A stretch of 32,809 bases of DNA from Thermodesulfobacteriales bacterium (GCA_026988575.1 JALSKZ010000080.1:1-32809); one strand, 5' to 3'; numbered from the stretch's first letter, positions 16,629 to 26,417 are shown. Translations and numbers: made by a program. The notes: generated from the sequence alone by a model not told the origin.

Positions 16629-16657
16629 TTGACAACTTAGAAATGTTTTTTTATGTC
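16629..16657 (+). promoter_or_regulatory. Strong sigma70-type promoter of the HTH gene
   Basis: TTGACA (16629-16634) and TATGTC (16652-16657) are spaced by 17 bp. Predicted transcription begins near 16664, leaving about 26 nt with AGAGGAGGTAATT before the ATG at 16690. Confidence 0.6.
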
Positions 16658-16689
16658 TTAGGACAAAACTTATATAAGAGGAGGTAATT

Positions 16690-16926
16690 ATGGCAAGGAA
16701 AAGAAGCCGTCCAGTTACCAAAGAAGATGTAAAATTCATCTATGAAAATTACGCCAAAATGTCTGCTACTGAAATAGCCGAAGAACTCGGTATTAGTAAA
16801 TTTCAAGTTATGAAAGTGGTAACAGAATTACGTAAAAGAGGAGTAGATATACCTAAAAAAGTTGGCCGTCGTGAAAATCCTGTCGATGCCTTTGTTAAGG
16901 AATTGAAAGAATCAGGAAAACTTTAA
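16690..16926 (+). CDS. Small helix-turn-helix protein
   Basis: The 78-residue product has one predicted helix-turn-helix at about residues 10-50: KEDVKFIYENYAKMSATEIAEELGISKFQVMKVVTELRKRG. The turn is ELGIS, as in many transcription regulators that read a start-stop rule like SATEIAEELGIS. The basic N-terminus (MARKRSRP) may contact the DNA backbone; the C-terminus (NPVDAFVKELKESGKL) is a short amphipathic helix, possibly for dimerisation. No ligand-binding domain exists, so it would be a constitutive binder or nucleoid-type protein, or part of a larger regulator complex. It has its own promoter and a strong ribosome binding site, suggesting abundant expression. I do not recognise a named family. 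Confidence 0.75.
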   Translation: MARKRSRPVTKEDVKFIYENYAKMSATEIAEELGISKFQVMKVVTELRKRGVDIPKKVGRRENPVDAFVKELKESGKL

Positions 16927-17007
16927 AAGATCAATAATCTGTTTGAGGCGATAAGTAATTTGCAGCTGTTCCGTTAAACAGAAGGCTTTTACCTTTATAA
17001 ATCTGAG

Positions 17008-17055
17008 AAGGGGTCCGTTTCCTGTTCTCTAGTGAAAAAAGGGGAACGGATCCTT
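17008..17055 (+). repeat. 48-bp palindromic dispersed repeat, copy 1
   Basis: The left arm AAGGGGTCCGTTTCC and the right arm GGGGAACGGATCCTT form an imperfect hairpin with a loop containing GTGAAAAAA. Its reverse complement starts AAGGATCCGTTCC and continues to a TTTTTTC block, matching the element at 28595-28642 in both length (48 bp) and layout. Such sequences resemble REP-like elements mobilised by RAYT transposases, but no such transposase is in the window. It lies between the HTH gene and the gatB promoter. Confidence 0.6.
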
Positions 17056-17095
17056 ATTCTTTAAGAATTAACGTCGGGGAAAGACCTTTCTTTTG

Positions 17096-17124
17096 TTGAC
17101 CTCCGCCTAATACCAGGCTATCTT
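17096..17124 (+). promoter_or_regulatory. Sigma70-type promoter of gatB-mtnA-suhB
   Basis: TTGACC (17096-17101) and TATCTT (17119-17124) have a 17 bp spacer. Transcription would begin near 17131, about 22 nt before the gatB ATG, which follows CAAGGAGGTAAAT. Confidence 0.55.
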
Positions 17125-17152
17125 GCGTTTAATTTTCCTCAAGGAGGTAAAT

Positions 17153-18586
17153 ATGCAGTTTGAGGCTGTTATTGGGTTGGAGGTTCATGCCCAGTTAACC
17201 ACCGCAAGCAAGATCTTTTGTTCTTGTTCTACAGCCTTTGGGGCTGCTCCTAATACGCACGTTTGTGAAGTATGTATGGCTGCTCCAGGGACGCTCCCCG
17301 TGCTCAATAAAAAAGTAGTGGATTACGCCATTAAATTGGCCTTGGCCACTAATGCTACTATTCATCCAGTAGCTGTCTTTGCTCGAAAAAACTATTTTTA
17401 TCCGGATCTTCCTAAGGGATATCAGATTTCTCAGTATGATCTCCCTATTGCTACAGGGGGATATATTCAAATAGAAGTTGGTTCCCAGACTAAGCGTATT
17501 CGACTGGTGCGCATCCATATGGAAGAAGATGCGGGAAAACTTATTCATGATGAGCACCGCCCGGTATCTTTTGTAGACTTTAACCGTACAGGGGTGCCGC
17601 TGTTAGAAATTGTCAGTGAGCCGGATATTAGATCTCCTGAAGAAGCAGTAGCCTATCTGAAAAAGTTGAGGGCTATTTTACGTTACTTGGAAATTTGTGA
17701 CGGCAATATGGAGGAGGGCAGCTTACGCTGTGATGCCAATATTTCTATAAGGCCCTTGGGTAGCAAGGAGCTAGGGACCAAAGTAGAGCTTAAAAACATG
17801 AACTCTTTTAAACATGTCCAGCGGGCCTTAGAATACGAAATTCGTCGTCAAACAGCCCTCTACTTAGACGGAAAAGAGATTATTCAAGAGACCAGGCTTT
17901 TTGACGTGGAAAAGGGGGTCACTGTATCCATGCGGGGGAAAGAAGAGGCCCACGACTATCGATATTTCCCTGATCCAGATCTTGTCCCCTTAAAAGTGGA
18001 CGACCAATGGGTAGAAGATATCCGCCAGACGCTACCGGAGCTTCCTGATGTAAAGAAAGAGCGCTTTATGAAGGAATATGGTCTGCCAGCTTATGATGCC
18101 GAAATAATCATTTCTTCGCGCCATTTAGCGGAATTTTTTGAGGCCTGTGTAAAGATATTCCCTAAACCCAAGATAGTAAGTAATTGGATTATGACCGAAG
18201 TCTTAAGAGAACTGAACAGAGAGGGTAAGGAGATTCACGAGACAAAACTTACCCCGGAATTGTTTACCGAACTTTTAAAACTGCTTGAAGACAATGTCAT
18301 CAGCTCCACCGCGGCCAAAAAGGTCTTTTCCGAAGTATATAAAACGGGCAAAAGGCCTGCACAAATAGTAGAGGAGCAAGGGCTTAGACAAGAAAGTGAC
18401 GAAGAAACCCTCCGGGCTATTTGTCAAAAGCTGGTAAAAGAACACCCCAAAGAGGTAGAAAAGTACAGGAGTGGGAAAAAGGGTGTTATAGGCTTTTTTG
18501 TAGGCCAGGTTATGCGTGAGACCAAGGGTAAAGCCAACCCCAAGGTGGTGAATAAGCTTCTCACAGAGCTCTTAGAGAGTGAGTAG
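17153..18586 (+). CDS. gatB: Asp-tRNA(Asn)/Glu-tRNA(Gln) amidotransferase subunit B
   Basis: GatB is the kinase/tRNA-binding subunit of the GatCAB amidotransferase that makes Gln-tRNA(Gln) or Asn-tRNA(Asn) from mischarged tRNA. The 477-residue product starts at the ATG at 17153 after AAGGAGG; the open frame from 17123 lacks a site. It has [13 protein letters not shown], zinc ligands Cys23, Cys25, Cys38 and Cys41 (FCSCS, VCEVC), [48 protein letters not shown] and KNMNSFK. A C-terminal YqeY-like tail domain begins around residue 330. gatA and gatC are not in the window. mtnA starts directly downstream. Confidence 0.97.
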   Translation: MQFEAVIGLEVHAQLTTASKIFCSCSTAFGAAPNTHVCEVCMAAPGTLPVLNKKVVDYAIKLALATNATIHPVAVFARKNYFYPDLPKGYQISQYDLPIATGGYIQIEVGSQTKRIRLVRIHMEEDAGKLIHDEHRPVSFVDFNRTGVPLLEIVSEPDIRSPEEAVAYLKKLRAILRYLEICDGNMEEGSLRCDANISIRPLGSKELGTKVELKNMNSFKHVQRALEYEIRRQTALYLDGKEIIQETRLFDVEKGVTVSMRGKEEAHDYRYFPDPDLVPLKVDDQWVEDIRQTLPELPDVKKERFMKEYGLPAYDAEIIISSRHLAEFFEACVKIFPKPKIVSNWIMTEVLRELNREGKEIHETKLTPELFTELLKLLEDNVISSTAAKKVFSEVYKTGKRPAQIVEEQGLRQESDEETLRAICQKLVKEHPKEVEKYRSGKKGVIGFFVGQVMRETKGKANPKVVNKLLTELLESE

Positions 18587-18587
18587 G

Positions 18588-19655
18588 ATGAAGGAGTATT
18601 TGCCTCCTAATCTGGATGTAATTCGTCCGATATTGTGGGATGCAAGGGGGCTGCGTCTTCTAGACCAGCGACTTTTGCCTGGTAAGGAAAAGTATCTCCG
18701 TTTTACTAGCTGGCAGGAGGTGCGTAAGGCCATTAAAGACATGGTCGTTCGTGGTGCTCCCGCCATAGGTATTACCGCGGCTATAGGGATGGTATTGGGG
18801 GCCGAAAAGATAAAGGCCCAGTCTAAAAAGGCCTTTTTAACTTCTTTGCGTCGTATCGGTGAAGGGTTTAAACGAGCTCGTCCTACAGCAGTAAATTTAT
18901 CTTGGGCGGTGGAGAGGCTTCTTGTGCGGGCAGAAAACGCCCCTTGGACGTCTAAGGCCGATTTAGTCGAGCTCCTGCGCGCTGAGGCCCTTAAAATTTG
19001 GGAAGAGGATATCGAGGCCAATAAACGTATGGGGGCCCTGGGGGCCAAACTCTTGCCGGAAAAAGGGGTGGTACTTACCCATTGTAATGCTGGTGCGTTA
19101 GCCACAGGGGGCTTTGGTACAGCCTTAGGCGTCATCCGGGCCGCCGTAGACCGGGGTAAACAATTAGAAGTTATAGCAGATGAGACCAGACCTTGGCTTC
19201 AGGGAGCCCGTCTTACGGCCTGGGAGCTCAAGAAGGTGGGTATCCCTGTAAAAGTAATCGCCGACAACGCCGCTGGCTTCCTCCTTCGGCGGGGCCAAAT
19301 TCAAACGGTAGTGGTAGGGGCAGATCGCATAGCAGCAAATGGTGATGTGGCCAATAAGATAGGAACTTACTCTGTAGCGGTGTTGGCCCGCGAGAACGGT
19401 ATCCCCTTTTATGTGGCCGCCCCTTTATCCACCATAGATCTTCTTACCGGTAGCGGCGATGATATACCTGTAGAAGGGAGATCAGAAAAGGAAGTCCTCT
19501 ACTGTGGAGGTCAGCGTATAGCCCCTTCGGGTGTAGAGGCCTTAAATCCGGCCTTTGATATTACGCCGGCTAAATACATAACGGCCATTATTACCGAAAA
19601 AGGGCTTGCTTATCCCCCTTTTACCAAAAATTTAAAAATCCTCTTTCAGGATTAA
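18588..19655 (+). CDS. mtnA: Methylthioribose-1-phosphate isomerase
   Basis: MtnA isomerises methylthioribose-1-phosphate to methylthioribulose-1-phosphate in methionine salvage; in some bacteria the enzyme also handles 5-deoxyribose-1-phosphate. The 355-residue product starts at ATG 18588, 1 bp after the gatB stop; a GTG at 18579 would add three residues and overlap gatB. It has VRGAPAIGITAA (54-65), Cys166 in THCNAGALAT, DETRPWLQGARLTAWEL, Asp246 in VVGADRIAANGDVANKIGT, and PLSTID. These distinguish it from eIF2B-type relatives. No other methionine-salvage genes are nearby. Confidence 0.94.
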   Translation: MKEYLPPNLDVIRPILWDARGLRLLDQRLLPGKEKYLRFTSWQEVRKAIKDMVVRGAPAIGITAAIGMVLGAEKIKAQSKKAFLTSLRRIGEGFKRARPTAVNLSWAVERLLVRAENAPWTSKADLVELLRAEALKIWEEDIEANKRMGALGAKLLPEKGVVLTHCNAGALATGGFGTALGVIRAAVDRGKQLEVIADETRPWLQGARLTAWELKKVGIPVKVIADNAAGFLLRRGQIQTVVVGADRIAANGDVANKIGTYSVAVLARENGIPFYVAAPLSTIDLLTGSGDDIPVEGRSEKEVLYCGGQRIAPSGVEALNPAFDITPAKYITAIITEKGLAYPPFTKNLKILFQD

Positions 19656-19660
19656 GGGAT

Positions 19661-20428
19661 ATGAATTTATTAGAATTGGCCAAGAGTGCCGCTCTGGCGG
19701 CGGGGCGTCTCCAGCGGGAAAATTTTTCCCAAAAGATTTCTATCAGGCATAAAGGTGAAATAGACCTTGTTACAGAGATAGATCTGGCCAGTGAGCGCCT
19801 TATAAGCGATATATTGGCCCTTTCGGGTTTGCCCATTTTAGGCGAAGAAGAAGTAAAGACCAAACCTCAAGGGACTTATTGGTTGGTGGACCCCCTAGAT
19901 GGTACTACCAATTACGCCCACGGTTTTCCCTGGTTTGCTCCCTCTATTGCCCTTATGCAGGATAAGATCCCTCTTTTGGGAGTGGTATACCACGTCATGA
20001 TGGACGAATTGTTTTGGGCTGAAAAGGGTCAAGGAGCCTTTTTAAACGGCCGTCCGTTAAAGGTCTCGGCACAGGAGTCTCTAAGTCAGGCGCTTCTGGC
20101 TACGGGGTTCCCTTATAACGTACATGACCAACCAGAGCCTGTCGTAGGTGCTTTTAGGGCCTTTTTGGTCCGTGCTCAAGGTATTAGACGCGCCGGGGCA
20201 GCGGCCTTAGATCTCGCCTACGTGGCCTGTGGCCGCTTGGATGGCTTTTGGGAGATACTTTTAAAACCTTGGGATACGGCCGCTGGAGTCCTGTTAGTAA
20301 GAGAGGCTAAGGGCCAAGTCTCAGATTTTTTGGGGCAACCCTACGATCCCTTTGTTCCCCATATAGTAGCCAGTAACGGTAAAATTCATGCCGAAATGAT
20401 CTCCATAGCCTCCTCGTATACCCCCTGA
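19661..20428 (+). CDS. Inositol monophosphatase family protein
   Basis: The 255-residue protein belongs to the Mg-dependent inositol monophosphatase family (SuhB/CysQ type). Metal ligands are in GEEE (61-64), DPLDGTTNY (77-85) and the late WDTAAG motif. Typical phrases are DLVTEIDLASE and GAAALDLAYVACGRLDGFWE. It may hydrolyse inositol-1-phosphate, fructose-1,6-bisphosphate (as in thermophilic archaea) or act as a SuhB-like ribosome-assembly factor. The sequence does not separate these. It starts 5 bp after mtnA with AAGGGAT before the ATG and is probably co-transcribed with gatB and mtnA. Confidence 0.92.
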   Translation: MNLLELAKSAALAAGRLQRENFSQKISIRHKGEIDLVTEIDLASERLISDILALSGLPILGEEEVKTKPQGTYWLVDPLDGTTNYAHGFPWFAPSIALMQDKIPLLGVVYHVMMDELFWAEKGQGAFLNGRPLKVSAQESLSQALLATGFPYNVHDQPEPVVGAFRAFLVRAQGIRRAGAAALDLAYVACGRLDGFWEILLKPWDTAAGVLLVREAKGQVSDFLGQPYDPFVPHIVASNGKIHAEMISIASSYTP

Positions 20429-20652
20429 GACCTAATAAATTGATTTATAGACCCCAAAATAACCTCCCAATAAAAACTCCCTTGTGAATCTTTTAGGATA
20501 TCTAGAAAAATTTTATTTTAATTTTCTTTTTATTTTTTGATATAGTACTAAGAGCACAAAACAGATGATCTTTAAATATACTCATGACGAGCCAATGTAG
20601 TGACCGAACCAATCGCAGATAATACTGACAAAAATCTCTTTGAGGGGAGAAC
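20429..20652. other. Intergenic region upstream of the AsmA-family gene
   Basis: This 224 bp stretch is AT-rich, with no open frame of note. It contains TATAGT at 20541-20546, a fair -10 box, but the matching -35 (TTAATT, 17 bp upstream) is poor. A possible promoter for the AsmA-like gene is therefore only tentative. No terminator with a GC-rich stem was seen after the phosphatase gene. Confidence 0.35.
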
Positions 20653-22662
20653 ATGTCCAAGTTTTTTAAAATTATAGCGGGGCTGTTGGTCTTATTGGTT
20701 ATCTTTTGCGCAGGAATTTACCTTTTAGCCCGTCACTATTTGACCCAAGAGCGCATCAAGGCCTTGTTAGAGCCTCCCTTAGAAAGGGCCACTGGTCTTC
20801 AAGTCGATCTAGGCGAGATAAAACAGCAGGGATTTTCAAGGGTTAGTATCCAGCAGGTGATCTTTCAAGATCCTTCTACACACCAAAAGGTCTTTACCGT
20901 GGATAAAATCAATCTTTCTCTAAGACTCTTCCCCCTCCTCAAGGGCAGGTTGGTGGTGGCCAATTTAGAGTTTTTACACCCTTCGATCCTTGTGATACGT
21001 GGTAAGGACGGACGTATTAACTTAGAGCATTATCTTTTGCGTACGGAAAAACAGACGTCAAAATCTTCCGAAGCACCGGCAGTAAAGGCAAAGGCTTCGT
21101 CTCAAGCCCGGTGGGCTCTGATTTTTCAACGTCTTACGGTAAAAGGAGCCACTGTTACCTTTAGGGATAAACTGGGCGAGCTTCCCCCGGTGGAGACACA
21201 ATTTTCTCTAGATGTTGCCTTACGTTTACAGGGTACGCAGCTTAGTTTTTCTGGTGCAGGGCTTGTTTCTCATATCAGTTTGGCCGATTATCCCTTGTTA
21301 AAGCAGCTGCGTTTTGATGCCTTGTTAGGGCCCAAGAGCATATCCCTTAACTTACGGCAGGGGGAGTTCCTTAAAGGATCTATCTCCGGCCTTGTTGAGA
21401 GCGATTTTCGCAATCTTTCGGGAACAGTAACCTTAAAGTCTGCCTCTATGGAGGCCGTCCATAAACTGGTGTTTTTATTGCGTCCTTATCTCTTCCCTCA
21501 GGCTCAATTGCCTAAAATGGCCGGTGTATTTGATGCTTCGGCCAAGATAAAGGGCCCTTTAAGGGAACCTTATTATCTACTCACTTTGGATTTAAACCAC
21601 TTTTCCGTATCTTTGCCCCCTTACGAAGCCGTACTCGAGGGCCAAATAGTACTCGACCCGAGACAGATAAAGCCTGAGCTATCGGTTACTTTGAACCAAC
21701 AGAAAATTCACTTGGCGGGTCAAGTCGAGGCTTGGCAAGAGAAAGTGCCCCGGATCAACTTAGTGCTTAAGGGCCAAAAGATAGACGCCAAGGCCCTGTT
21801 CCCCCCTTCAGAAAGAGCCAGCTCTAAAAAAGACTCTCCTCATGCCTCTAAACCTCAAGGATCAGTACCGCTGGCTTTACCCGTACAGGGGCAGTTACTC
21901 TTAGAGGTAAAGTCATTGTGCTATGATCTTTGTGCTGAAGATATACAGGCTAAAACCCACTTTTCTCCCCAACAACTAGACCTTTGGGCCCGGTGTAAGC
22001 TTGCCAAAGGCCCTACCGAACTTTCGCTTCGTATAAAAGATCTTGCTAGCCCCCTGCCCCGTAGTTACCTTGCCTATAAGGCCGAAAAACTCGATTTACC
22101 CACCCTCCTTATGCCCTTTGCTTCTAAGGCTGTCTATGTCACCAGAGGAACCCTTTCTACCAAGGGGAAATTACAATCCAGGGGCCTTAGTGTGGCGCAG
22201 ATAAAGGAGAATTTGATCGGAAAGGGAGAGGCCTACTTCTTAAGTTTAGGGCTTAAGGAGATCCCTGCCACGGTTATAGTGGCCGATCTATTAGGACTTC
22301 CCGATTTAGCCCGTCTCTCTTTCGATAAAGGGAAACTCCTTTTCCGGATAAAACGGCAACAGGTCTATTTAGATGGGGCTTTTACCCGACCAGACCTTGA
22401 CTTTTTACTCCAGGGCAAGGTGTCCCTAAAGGGGTATCTCGATCTGCAGCCTCGGTTTTTGTTAGGTAAGCCTTATGCTTCTAGATTAGAAGAACATATT
22501 CCTGGGGTAAACTTTTTGGTGAATCAAGGCAGGCTAGAAGTACCCTTACAGGTAAAAGGTCCCTTTGATAAGCCCAAAGTAAGGCTGCTTCTAACCAACA
22601 AAGTGAAGGAAAAGATCGAAAAAAAGATAGAACAGAAATTGTTTGAATTTCTAGGACGCTAA
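20653..22662 (+). CDS. AsmA family envelope protein
   Basis: The 669-residue protein has an N-terminal membrane anchor (residues about 5-27, [20 protein letters not shown]) and a large periplasmic part. Residues about 28-125 match the AsmA N-terminal domain: [50 protein letters not shown] long beta-rich middle follows, and residues about 520-640 match the AsmA C-terminal domain ([36 protein letters not shown]). AsmA-like proteins (AsmA, TamB, YhdP) form hydrophobic grooves and are linked to phospholipid transport to the outer membrane. A Lys/Ser/Ala-rich linker lies near 133-150. It ends 1 bp from the convergent queF stop region (overlap 4 bp). Confidence 0.88.
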   Translation: MSKFFKIIAGLLVLLVIFCAGIYLLARHYLTQERIKALLEPPLERATGLQVDLGEIKQQGFSRVSIQQVIFQDPSTHQKVFTVDKINLSLRLFPLLKGRLVVANLEFLHPSILVIRGKDGRINLEHYLLRTEKQTSKSSEAPAVKAKASSQARWALIFQRLTVKGATVTFRDKLGELPPVETQFSLDVALRLQGTQLSFSGAGLVSHISLADYPLLKQLRFDALLGPKSISLNLRQGEFLKGSISGLVESDFRNLSGTVTLKSASMEAVHKLVFLLRPYLFPQAQLPKMAGVFDASAKIKGPLREPYYLLTLDLNHFSVSLPPYEAVLEGQIVLDPRQIKPELSVTLNQQKIHLAGQVEAWQEKVPRINLVLKGQKIDAKALFPPSERASSKKDSPHASKPQGSVPLALPVQGQLLLEVKSLCYDLCAEDIQAKTHFSPQQLDLWARCKLAKGPTELSLRIKDLASPLPRSYLAYKAEKLDLPTLLMPFASKAVYVTRGTLSTKGKLQSRGLSVAQIKENLIGKGEAYFLSLGLKEIPATVIVADLLGLPDLARLSFDKGKLLFRIKRQQVYLDGAFTRPDLDFLLQGKVSLKGYLDLQPRFLLGKPYASRLEEHIPGVNFLVNQGRLEVPLQVKGPFDKPKVRLLLTNKVKEKIEKKIEQKLFEFLGR

Positions 22663-23048
22663 CCTTGGCGCCTTTCTACCGTAATTACCGTGTGAACATT
22701 ACCGCGGGGGTGAAAATCGCCCACTACTTTTAGATAACGTGGCTTCAGTAAGTTCCACAGGGCGTCAAATATTTCGTTGGTGGCGGCCTCGTGGGAGATA
22801 TAGCGCTGGCGAAATTTGTTTAACCATAACTTGAGAGATTTCAATTCTACTATGTGTCGGTCGGGGATGTAGTGGATTTTAATGGTGGCAAAGTCAGGGT
22901 AGCCTGAGCGGGGGCACAGACAGGTAAACTCTGGAAAGGTGATCTCTATAGTATAATCCCTGTCTGGATAGGGGTTTTCCCATGGTTCTAGAGAGGCTTC
23001 TTTTATGGCCTTTTCACCGTACTTAAGGGTTTTTTGTGTATCGTTCAT
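22659..23048 (-). CDS. queF: NADPH-dependent 7-cyano-7-deazaguanine reductase QueF
   Basis: QueF reduces preQ0 to preQ1 in queuosine synthesis. The 129-residue size is that of the unimodular (YkvM) class. The catalytic Cys45 lies in [14 protein letters not shown], with Asp52 as general acid; the following [14 protein letters not shown] is the QueF signature and [10 protein letters not shown] supplies a glutamate for substrate. Residues near the C-terminus ([12 protein letters not shown]) match the closing motif. The start follows AGGAGGTCAG, 11 bp after the Fe-S membrane protein gene. It is the last gene of the rsfS-gpmI operon. No other queuosine genes are in the window. Confidence 0.96.
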   Translation of the reverse strand: MNDTQKTLKYGEKAIKEASLEPWENPYPDRDYTIEITFPEFTCLCPRSGYPDFATIKIHYIPDRHIVELKSLKLWLNKFRQRYISHEAATNEIFDALWNLLKPRYLKVVGDFHPRGNVHTVITVERRQG

Positions 23049-23059
23049 CTGACCTCCTG

Positions 23060-24400
23060 TTAGGAATAGTAAAGATAGAGGGCTTCCACCATTATAATCA
23101 AGACCAAAATAGCCAAAAAGTTTTTAAAAGACACCGCACCTTTGAATTCTTTGGCATAGAATATGTAAGCTACGTATATACTCCCTGCAAATCCACAAAG
23201 GAGGAGCAAGAGACTCAGTATTTTAAGCCCCAGAGGGGATATATTGACACGGCCAAGGCCAAAATAATTCAAAAACTCTCCTAAATGGCGTAAAAAATAT
23301 TCTAACCGATAGATAAGTTCTCCGGTAAAGGCTAAAGGAACCATTACCGGGACCATGGGCGAAAAACGGCCAAACAATTCGTCTTCCCAAAAATTAAATA
23401 ATCTTGTTCCTAGCCGGATAAGGAGCATAAAAAATACAAACCATGCCCCCAAAACGAGGCTAAAGGTCAGGGCCTCTGAATGGCCAAAATAAGCCTTCCA
23501 TGTTTGATAACAACTGCACTTTTCTTGGACAAAACGGGACAGTTGAGAGGCCATAAGAAAAGGGATGATATAGGTACAGGTCAAGTGGCGGCCTTTGTTT
23601 ATGATCAATTCGCGCAATGGGTGGCGCAGGTAAAAGGCAGGCGAGTTGTTTTCGCAAAGGATTAGACAGTGCCCGCAGTCTAGACACAAGAGATTATTGC
23701 GTACGTTAAAGGCCCCCAGGTATACCGGGCACCCGTGGAGTGCATCTTTTCCCCTTTTACACGCAAAGGTCTTGCATCCTCTACATTTTTCTAGGTCTGG
23801 GCGAAATTCTAGGAGGGACATGGTGGCTGCTGAACCGATGATTTTGCCCATAGGGCAAAAATAGCGGCACCAGGCCTGTCCCTTATAGATAAGGGCAAAG
23901 AAGGTGGCGCCGGTTAATATGGAAAGTAACAATAAGGATGTGCCCAGGGGAGAATATTTGAGGTGAAACACCGCTTCGGCCCAGATGATAAAGGCAAAGA
24001 ACAGGGTAGCAATATAGGTGCAGTATCTATCTAAAAGGCGAGGAGGTCTCTTTTTTAGGCTCAGGGAGAAGTGCTGTAAGATGCGTCCTATGCCAGGGAA
24101 AGGGCAAAAGGCGCACCACATCCGCCCTACAAAAAACCAAGATAAAACTATGCTCGTCCACCATATACCCCAAGAGATAAAGAGCACGGGATTGTAGCGG
24201 TCTTGGGGGCCAAATAAGCCCCAAAAGATCAAGATAGTAAACACAACATCGCTAAAGGACCGCAAAAGGGCAAAGTAGATCCGCTTGCGAAAAAAAGAGG
24301 CCAACCAGGGAAAACTATCAAATAAGTTAATTCGTGTCCCCTCGTCGTAGACAAAGAGTACACGAAGTATGTCTTTTACGCTTGCCCTATGCTTAGTCAA
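23060..24400 (-). CDS. NapH-like membrane protein with 4Fe-4S binding motifs
   Basis: The 446-residue integral membrane protein has about seven hydrophobic segments and NapH/NosR-type cysteine motifs. On the segment borders are CAFCPFPG and CRYFCPMGK. Two ferredoxin-like blocks follow: [15 protein letters not shown] and [13 protein letters not shown] further EKCSCY pair lies later. Such proteins pass electrons between membrane quinol and periplasmic or cytoplasmic partners; NapH, NosR, CcoG and RdxA are relatives, and which partner applies here is not visible. The start is a TTG overlapping the gpmI stop by 8 nt; AGGAAAAA upstream is a weak site. The function in an operon with gpmI and queF is not explained. 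Confidence 0.85.
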   Translation of the reverse strand: MTKHRASVKDILRVLFVYDEGTRINLFDSFPWLASFFRKRIYFALLRSFSDVVFTILIFWGLFGPQDRYNPVLFISWGIWWTSIVLSWFFVGRMWCAFCPFPGIGRILQHFSLSLKKRPPRLLDRYCTYIATLFFAFIIWAEAVFHLKYSPLGTSLLLLSILTGATFFALIYKGQAWCRYFCPMGKIIGSAATMSLLEFRPDLEKCRGCKTFACKRGKDALHGCPVYLGAFNVRNNLLCLDCGHCLILCENNSPAFYLRHPLRELIINKGRHLTCTYIIPFLMASQLSRFVQEKCSCYQTWKAYFGHSEALTFSLVLGAWFVFFMLLIRLGTRLFNFWEDELFGRFSPMVPVMVPLAFTGELIYRLEYFLRHLGEFLNYFGLGRVNISPLGLKILSLLLLLCGFAGSIYVAYIFYAKEFKGAVSFKNFLAILVLIIMVEALYLYYS

Positions 24401-25940
24401 GCAATATTTTTCCTGTCATCTGGGCCGGAACTTCAAGCCCCATTAGATATAACCCTGTGGGGGCTATGTCGGCCAGTATGCCCGTACGCAGACGGTGCCC
24501 TTTAAAGCGATCATCTATTAGATAAAAAGGTACAGGATTGGCCGTATGAGCCGTAAAAGGCTCACCGGTTTGGGGGTCAATCATCATTTCGCAATTGCCA
24601 TGGTCAGCGGTGACGATTACCGTTCCGTCCACGTACTGGCGAAAGGCCTTTACCACCTTGCCTACACACTCGTCTACCACTTTTACCGCCTTGATGGCCG
24701 CTGAGAGTACTCCGGTATGCCCAACCATATCTCCATTGGCAAAGTTCAAGACAATAAAAGAATATCTCTTTTGTTTGATGCGGTTGATTACTTCGGCTGT
24801 AATTTCGTAAGCGCTCATTTCGGGTTTGTAGTCGTAGGTAGGGATGTCGCGTGGGGAGTGGATGAGTTTGCGCTCTTCTTTGGGAAACGGTTCTTCTTCG
24901 CCTCCGTTAAAGAAGTAGGTTACGTGGGCGTATTTTTCGGTTTCGGCGATACGAAGCTGGTACAGCCCTGCCCGACTAATTTCTTCGCCCCATATCCGTT
25001 CCAGCTTTTCTGGGGGAAAGGCCACCGGTAAATCAAACTCTTCATCGTATAGGGTCATACAGACAAAATAGGCCAAGGCCGGGATCTTTTCACGCTCAAA
25101 TTCATTAAAGTGCGGATCGGTAAGGGCCCTGGTTAACTGGCGGGCTCGGTCTGCACGAAAATTAAAGAAAATGACGCTATCTCCATGGTCAATAAGGGCT
25201 ACAGGACGATCTCCTTCCACAATCACGGTTGGTTTTATAAATTCGTCGGTTTCTCCCCGTTCGTAGGCGTTTTTTATAGCAGAAACAGGGTCTTCGGCCC
25301 GAAGGCCTTTGCCCAAAACCAGGGCTTTATAGGCTAGGGCCGTACGTTCCCAACGTTTGTCTCGGTCCATGGCGTAGTAACGACCAGAGACACTGGCCAC
25401 CTTACCGGATTTTAGAGAATCTATTTTGGCCAATAAGGCCTGCATGTAGTGAATTCCGCTGGAGGGGGGGGTATCACGCCCGTCCATAAAGGCGTGTATA
25501 AACGTCTTTTTTTGGAGTCCGTGTCTTTGGGCCAATTCTAAAAGGGCATAAAGGTGTTCTATATGGCTATGTACTCCTCCGTCTGAAAGGAGTCCCAACA
25601 AGTGGACCTTGCCCCCGGTTTCTTTGGCCCGTCTAAAGGCTTCGTTTAAGACAGGGTTTTCGAAAAAGGTCCCTTGCGCAATGGCCTTGTTAATACGCGT
25701 CAAGTCCTGGTAGACAATCCGGCCCGCCCCGATGTTGAGATGGCCAACTTCGGAGTTGCCCATCTGGCCTTCAGGCAATCCTACGGCCTCTCCAGAACAT
25801 TTCAGTAAGGTGAAGGGATAGTGCTTTTGGAATTCATCTAGATTCGGCGTGCCGGCCAACCTTATGGCATTACCTTCCACTTCTTCCCGCCATCCCCACC
25901 CGTCCATAATGATCAAAAGAAGGGGTTTAATCTGGGTCAT
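24393..25940 (-). CDS. gpmI: 2,3-bisphosphoglycerate-independent phosphoglycerate mutase
   Basis: GpmI interconverts 3- and 2-phosphoglycerate in glycolysis and gluconeogenesis using two manganese ions. The start at 25940 (515 residues) follows GGAGAATAAAA; an in-frame ATG at 25964 would add eight residues. The alkaline-phosphatase-type core shows LLLIIMDGWGW with Asp13, and GQMGNSEVGHLNIGAGR with phospho-accepting Ser63. Later landmarks are GLLSDGGVHSH, HAFMDGRDTPP, GRYYAMDRD, NFRADRARQ, NFANGDMVGHTG and VTADHGN. The length is typical. The 5' end overlaps rsfS by 14 nt. Confidence 0.97.
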   Translation of the reverse strand: MTQIKPLLLIIMDGWGWREEVEGNAIRLAGTPNLDEFQKHYPFTLLKCSGEAVGLPEGQMGNSEVGHLNIGAGRIVYQDLTRINKAIAQGTFFENPVLNEAFRRAKETGGKVHLLGLLSDGGVHSHIEHLYALLELAQRHGLQKKTFIHAFMDGRDTPPSSGIHYMQALLAKIDSLKSGKVASVSGRYYAMDRDKRWERTALAYKALVLGKGLRAEDPVSAIKNAYERGETDEFIKPTVIVEGDRPVALIDHGDSVIFFNFRADRARQLTRALTDPHFNEFEREKIPALAYFVCMTLYDEEFDLPVAFPPEKLERIWGEEISRAGLYQLRIAETEKYAHVTYFFNGGEEEPFPKEERKLIHSPRDIPTYDYKPEMSAYEITAEVINRIKQKRYSFIVLNFANGDMVGHTGVLSAAIKAVKVVDECVGKVVKAFRQYVDGTVIVTADHGNCEMMIDPQTGEPFTAHTANPVPFYLIDDRFKGHRLRTGILADIAPTGLYLMGLEVPAQMTGKILLD

Positions 25941-26355
25941 TTTTATTCTCCAAACACAGGTCAAGTTGAGAGGGGTTTACTCGGGGGGCATCCATCCAAA
26001 GGCCTTCTAAGTCGTAAACCTCACGCACGGGTTCGAAAAAGACATGCATAATGACGTCTCCGTAGTCTAAAAGAATCCATTGCCCTTCGGCTTTCCCTTC
26101 TATGCCCCTGGGGCGAAAACCCTCCTTATAGAGAATATCTTCGACATAATCGGCCAGGCCTTGAGCATGGCGCGTGGACCGTACACTTACGATAATGATG
26201 TAGTCAGCGTAGGTGGATTTTTCGCGGATATCAATAATGACTAGGTCTTCGGCCTTTTTAGCCAGGGCTTCTTCGCTCAAACGTTTGGCCAAAAGCCAGG
26301 ATCGGTCTTTTATCTTGTTCAAAACGGCAGAGGACATGTTGTCTATATTTTTCAT
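25927..26355 (-). CDS. rsfS: Ribosome silencing factor RsfS
   Basis: RsfS binds ribosomal protein uL14 and blocks joining of the subunits during starvation. The 142-residue product has the conserved core AEDLVIIDIREKSTYADYIIIVS, then STRHAQGLADYVED, GIEGKAEGQWILLDYGDVIMHVF and REVYDLEGLW. The ATG follows AAGGAGGCTT. It leads the operon rsfS-gpmI-(NapH-like)-queF. Confidence 0.95.
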   Translation of the reverse strand: MKNIDNMSSAVLNKIKDRSWLLAKRLSEEALAKKAEDLVIIDIREKSTYADYIIIVSVRSTRHAQGLADYVEDILYKEGFRPRGIEGKAEGQWILLDYGDVIMHVFFEPVREVYDLEGLWMDAPRVNPSQLDLCLENKNDPD

Positions 26356-26388
26356 AAGCCTCCTTAGATAGTTTGGTATTTTTTTACA

Positions 26389-26417
26389 ATTATAGGCTTT
26401 TCTTTCCGGCTTGGGAA
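26389..26417 (-). promoter_or_regulatory. Promoter of the rsfS operon
   Basis: On the minus strand TTCCCA (26417-26412) and a perfect TATAAT (26394-26389) are spaced by 17 bp. Transcription would start near 26382, about 27 nt before the rsfS ATG. The -35 matches consensus at four of six bases. Confidence 0.5.
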
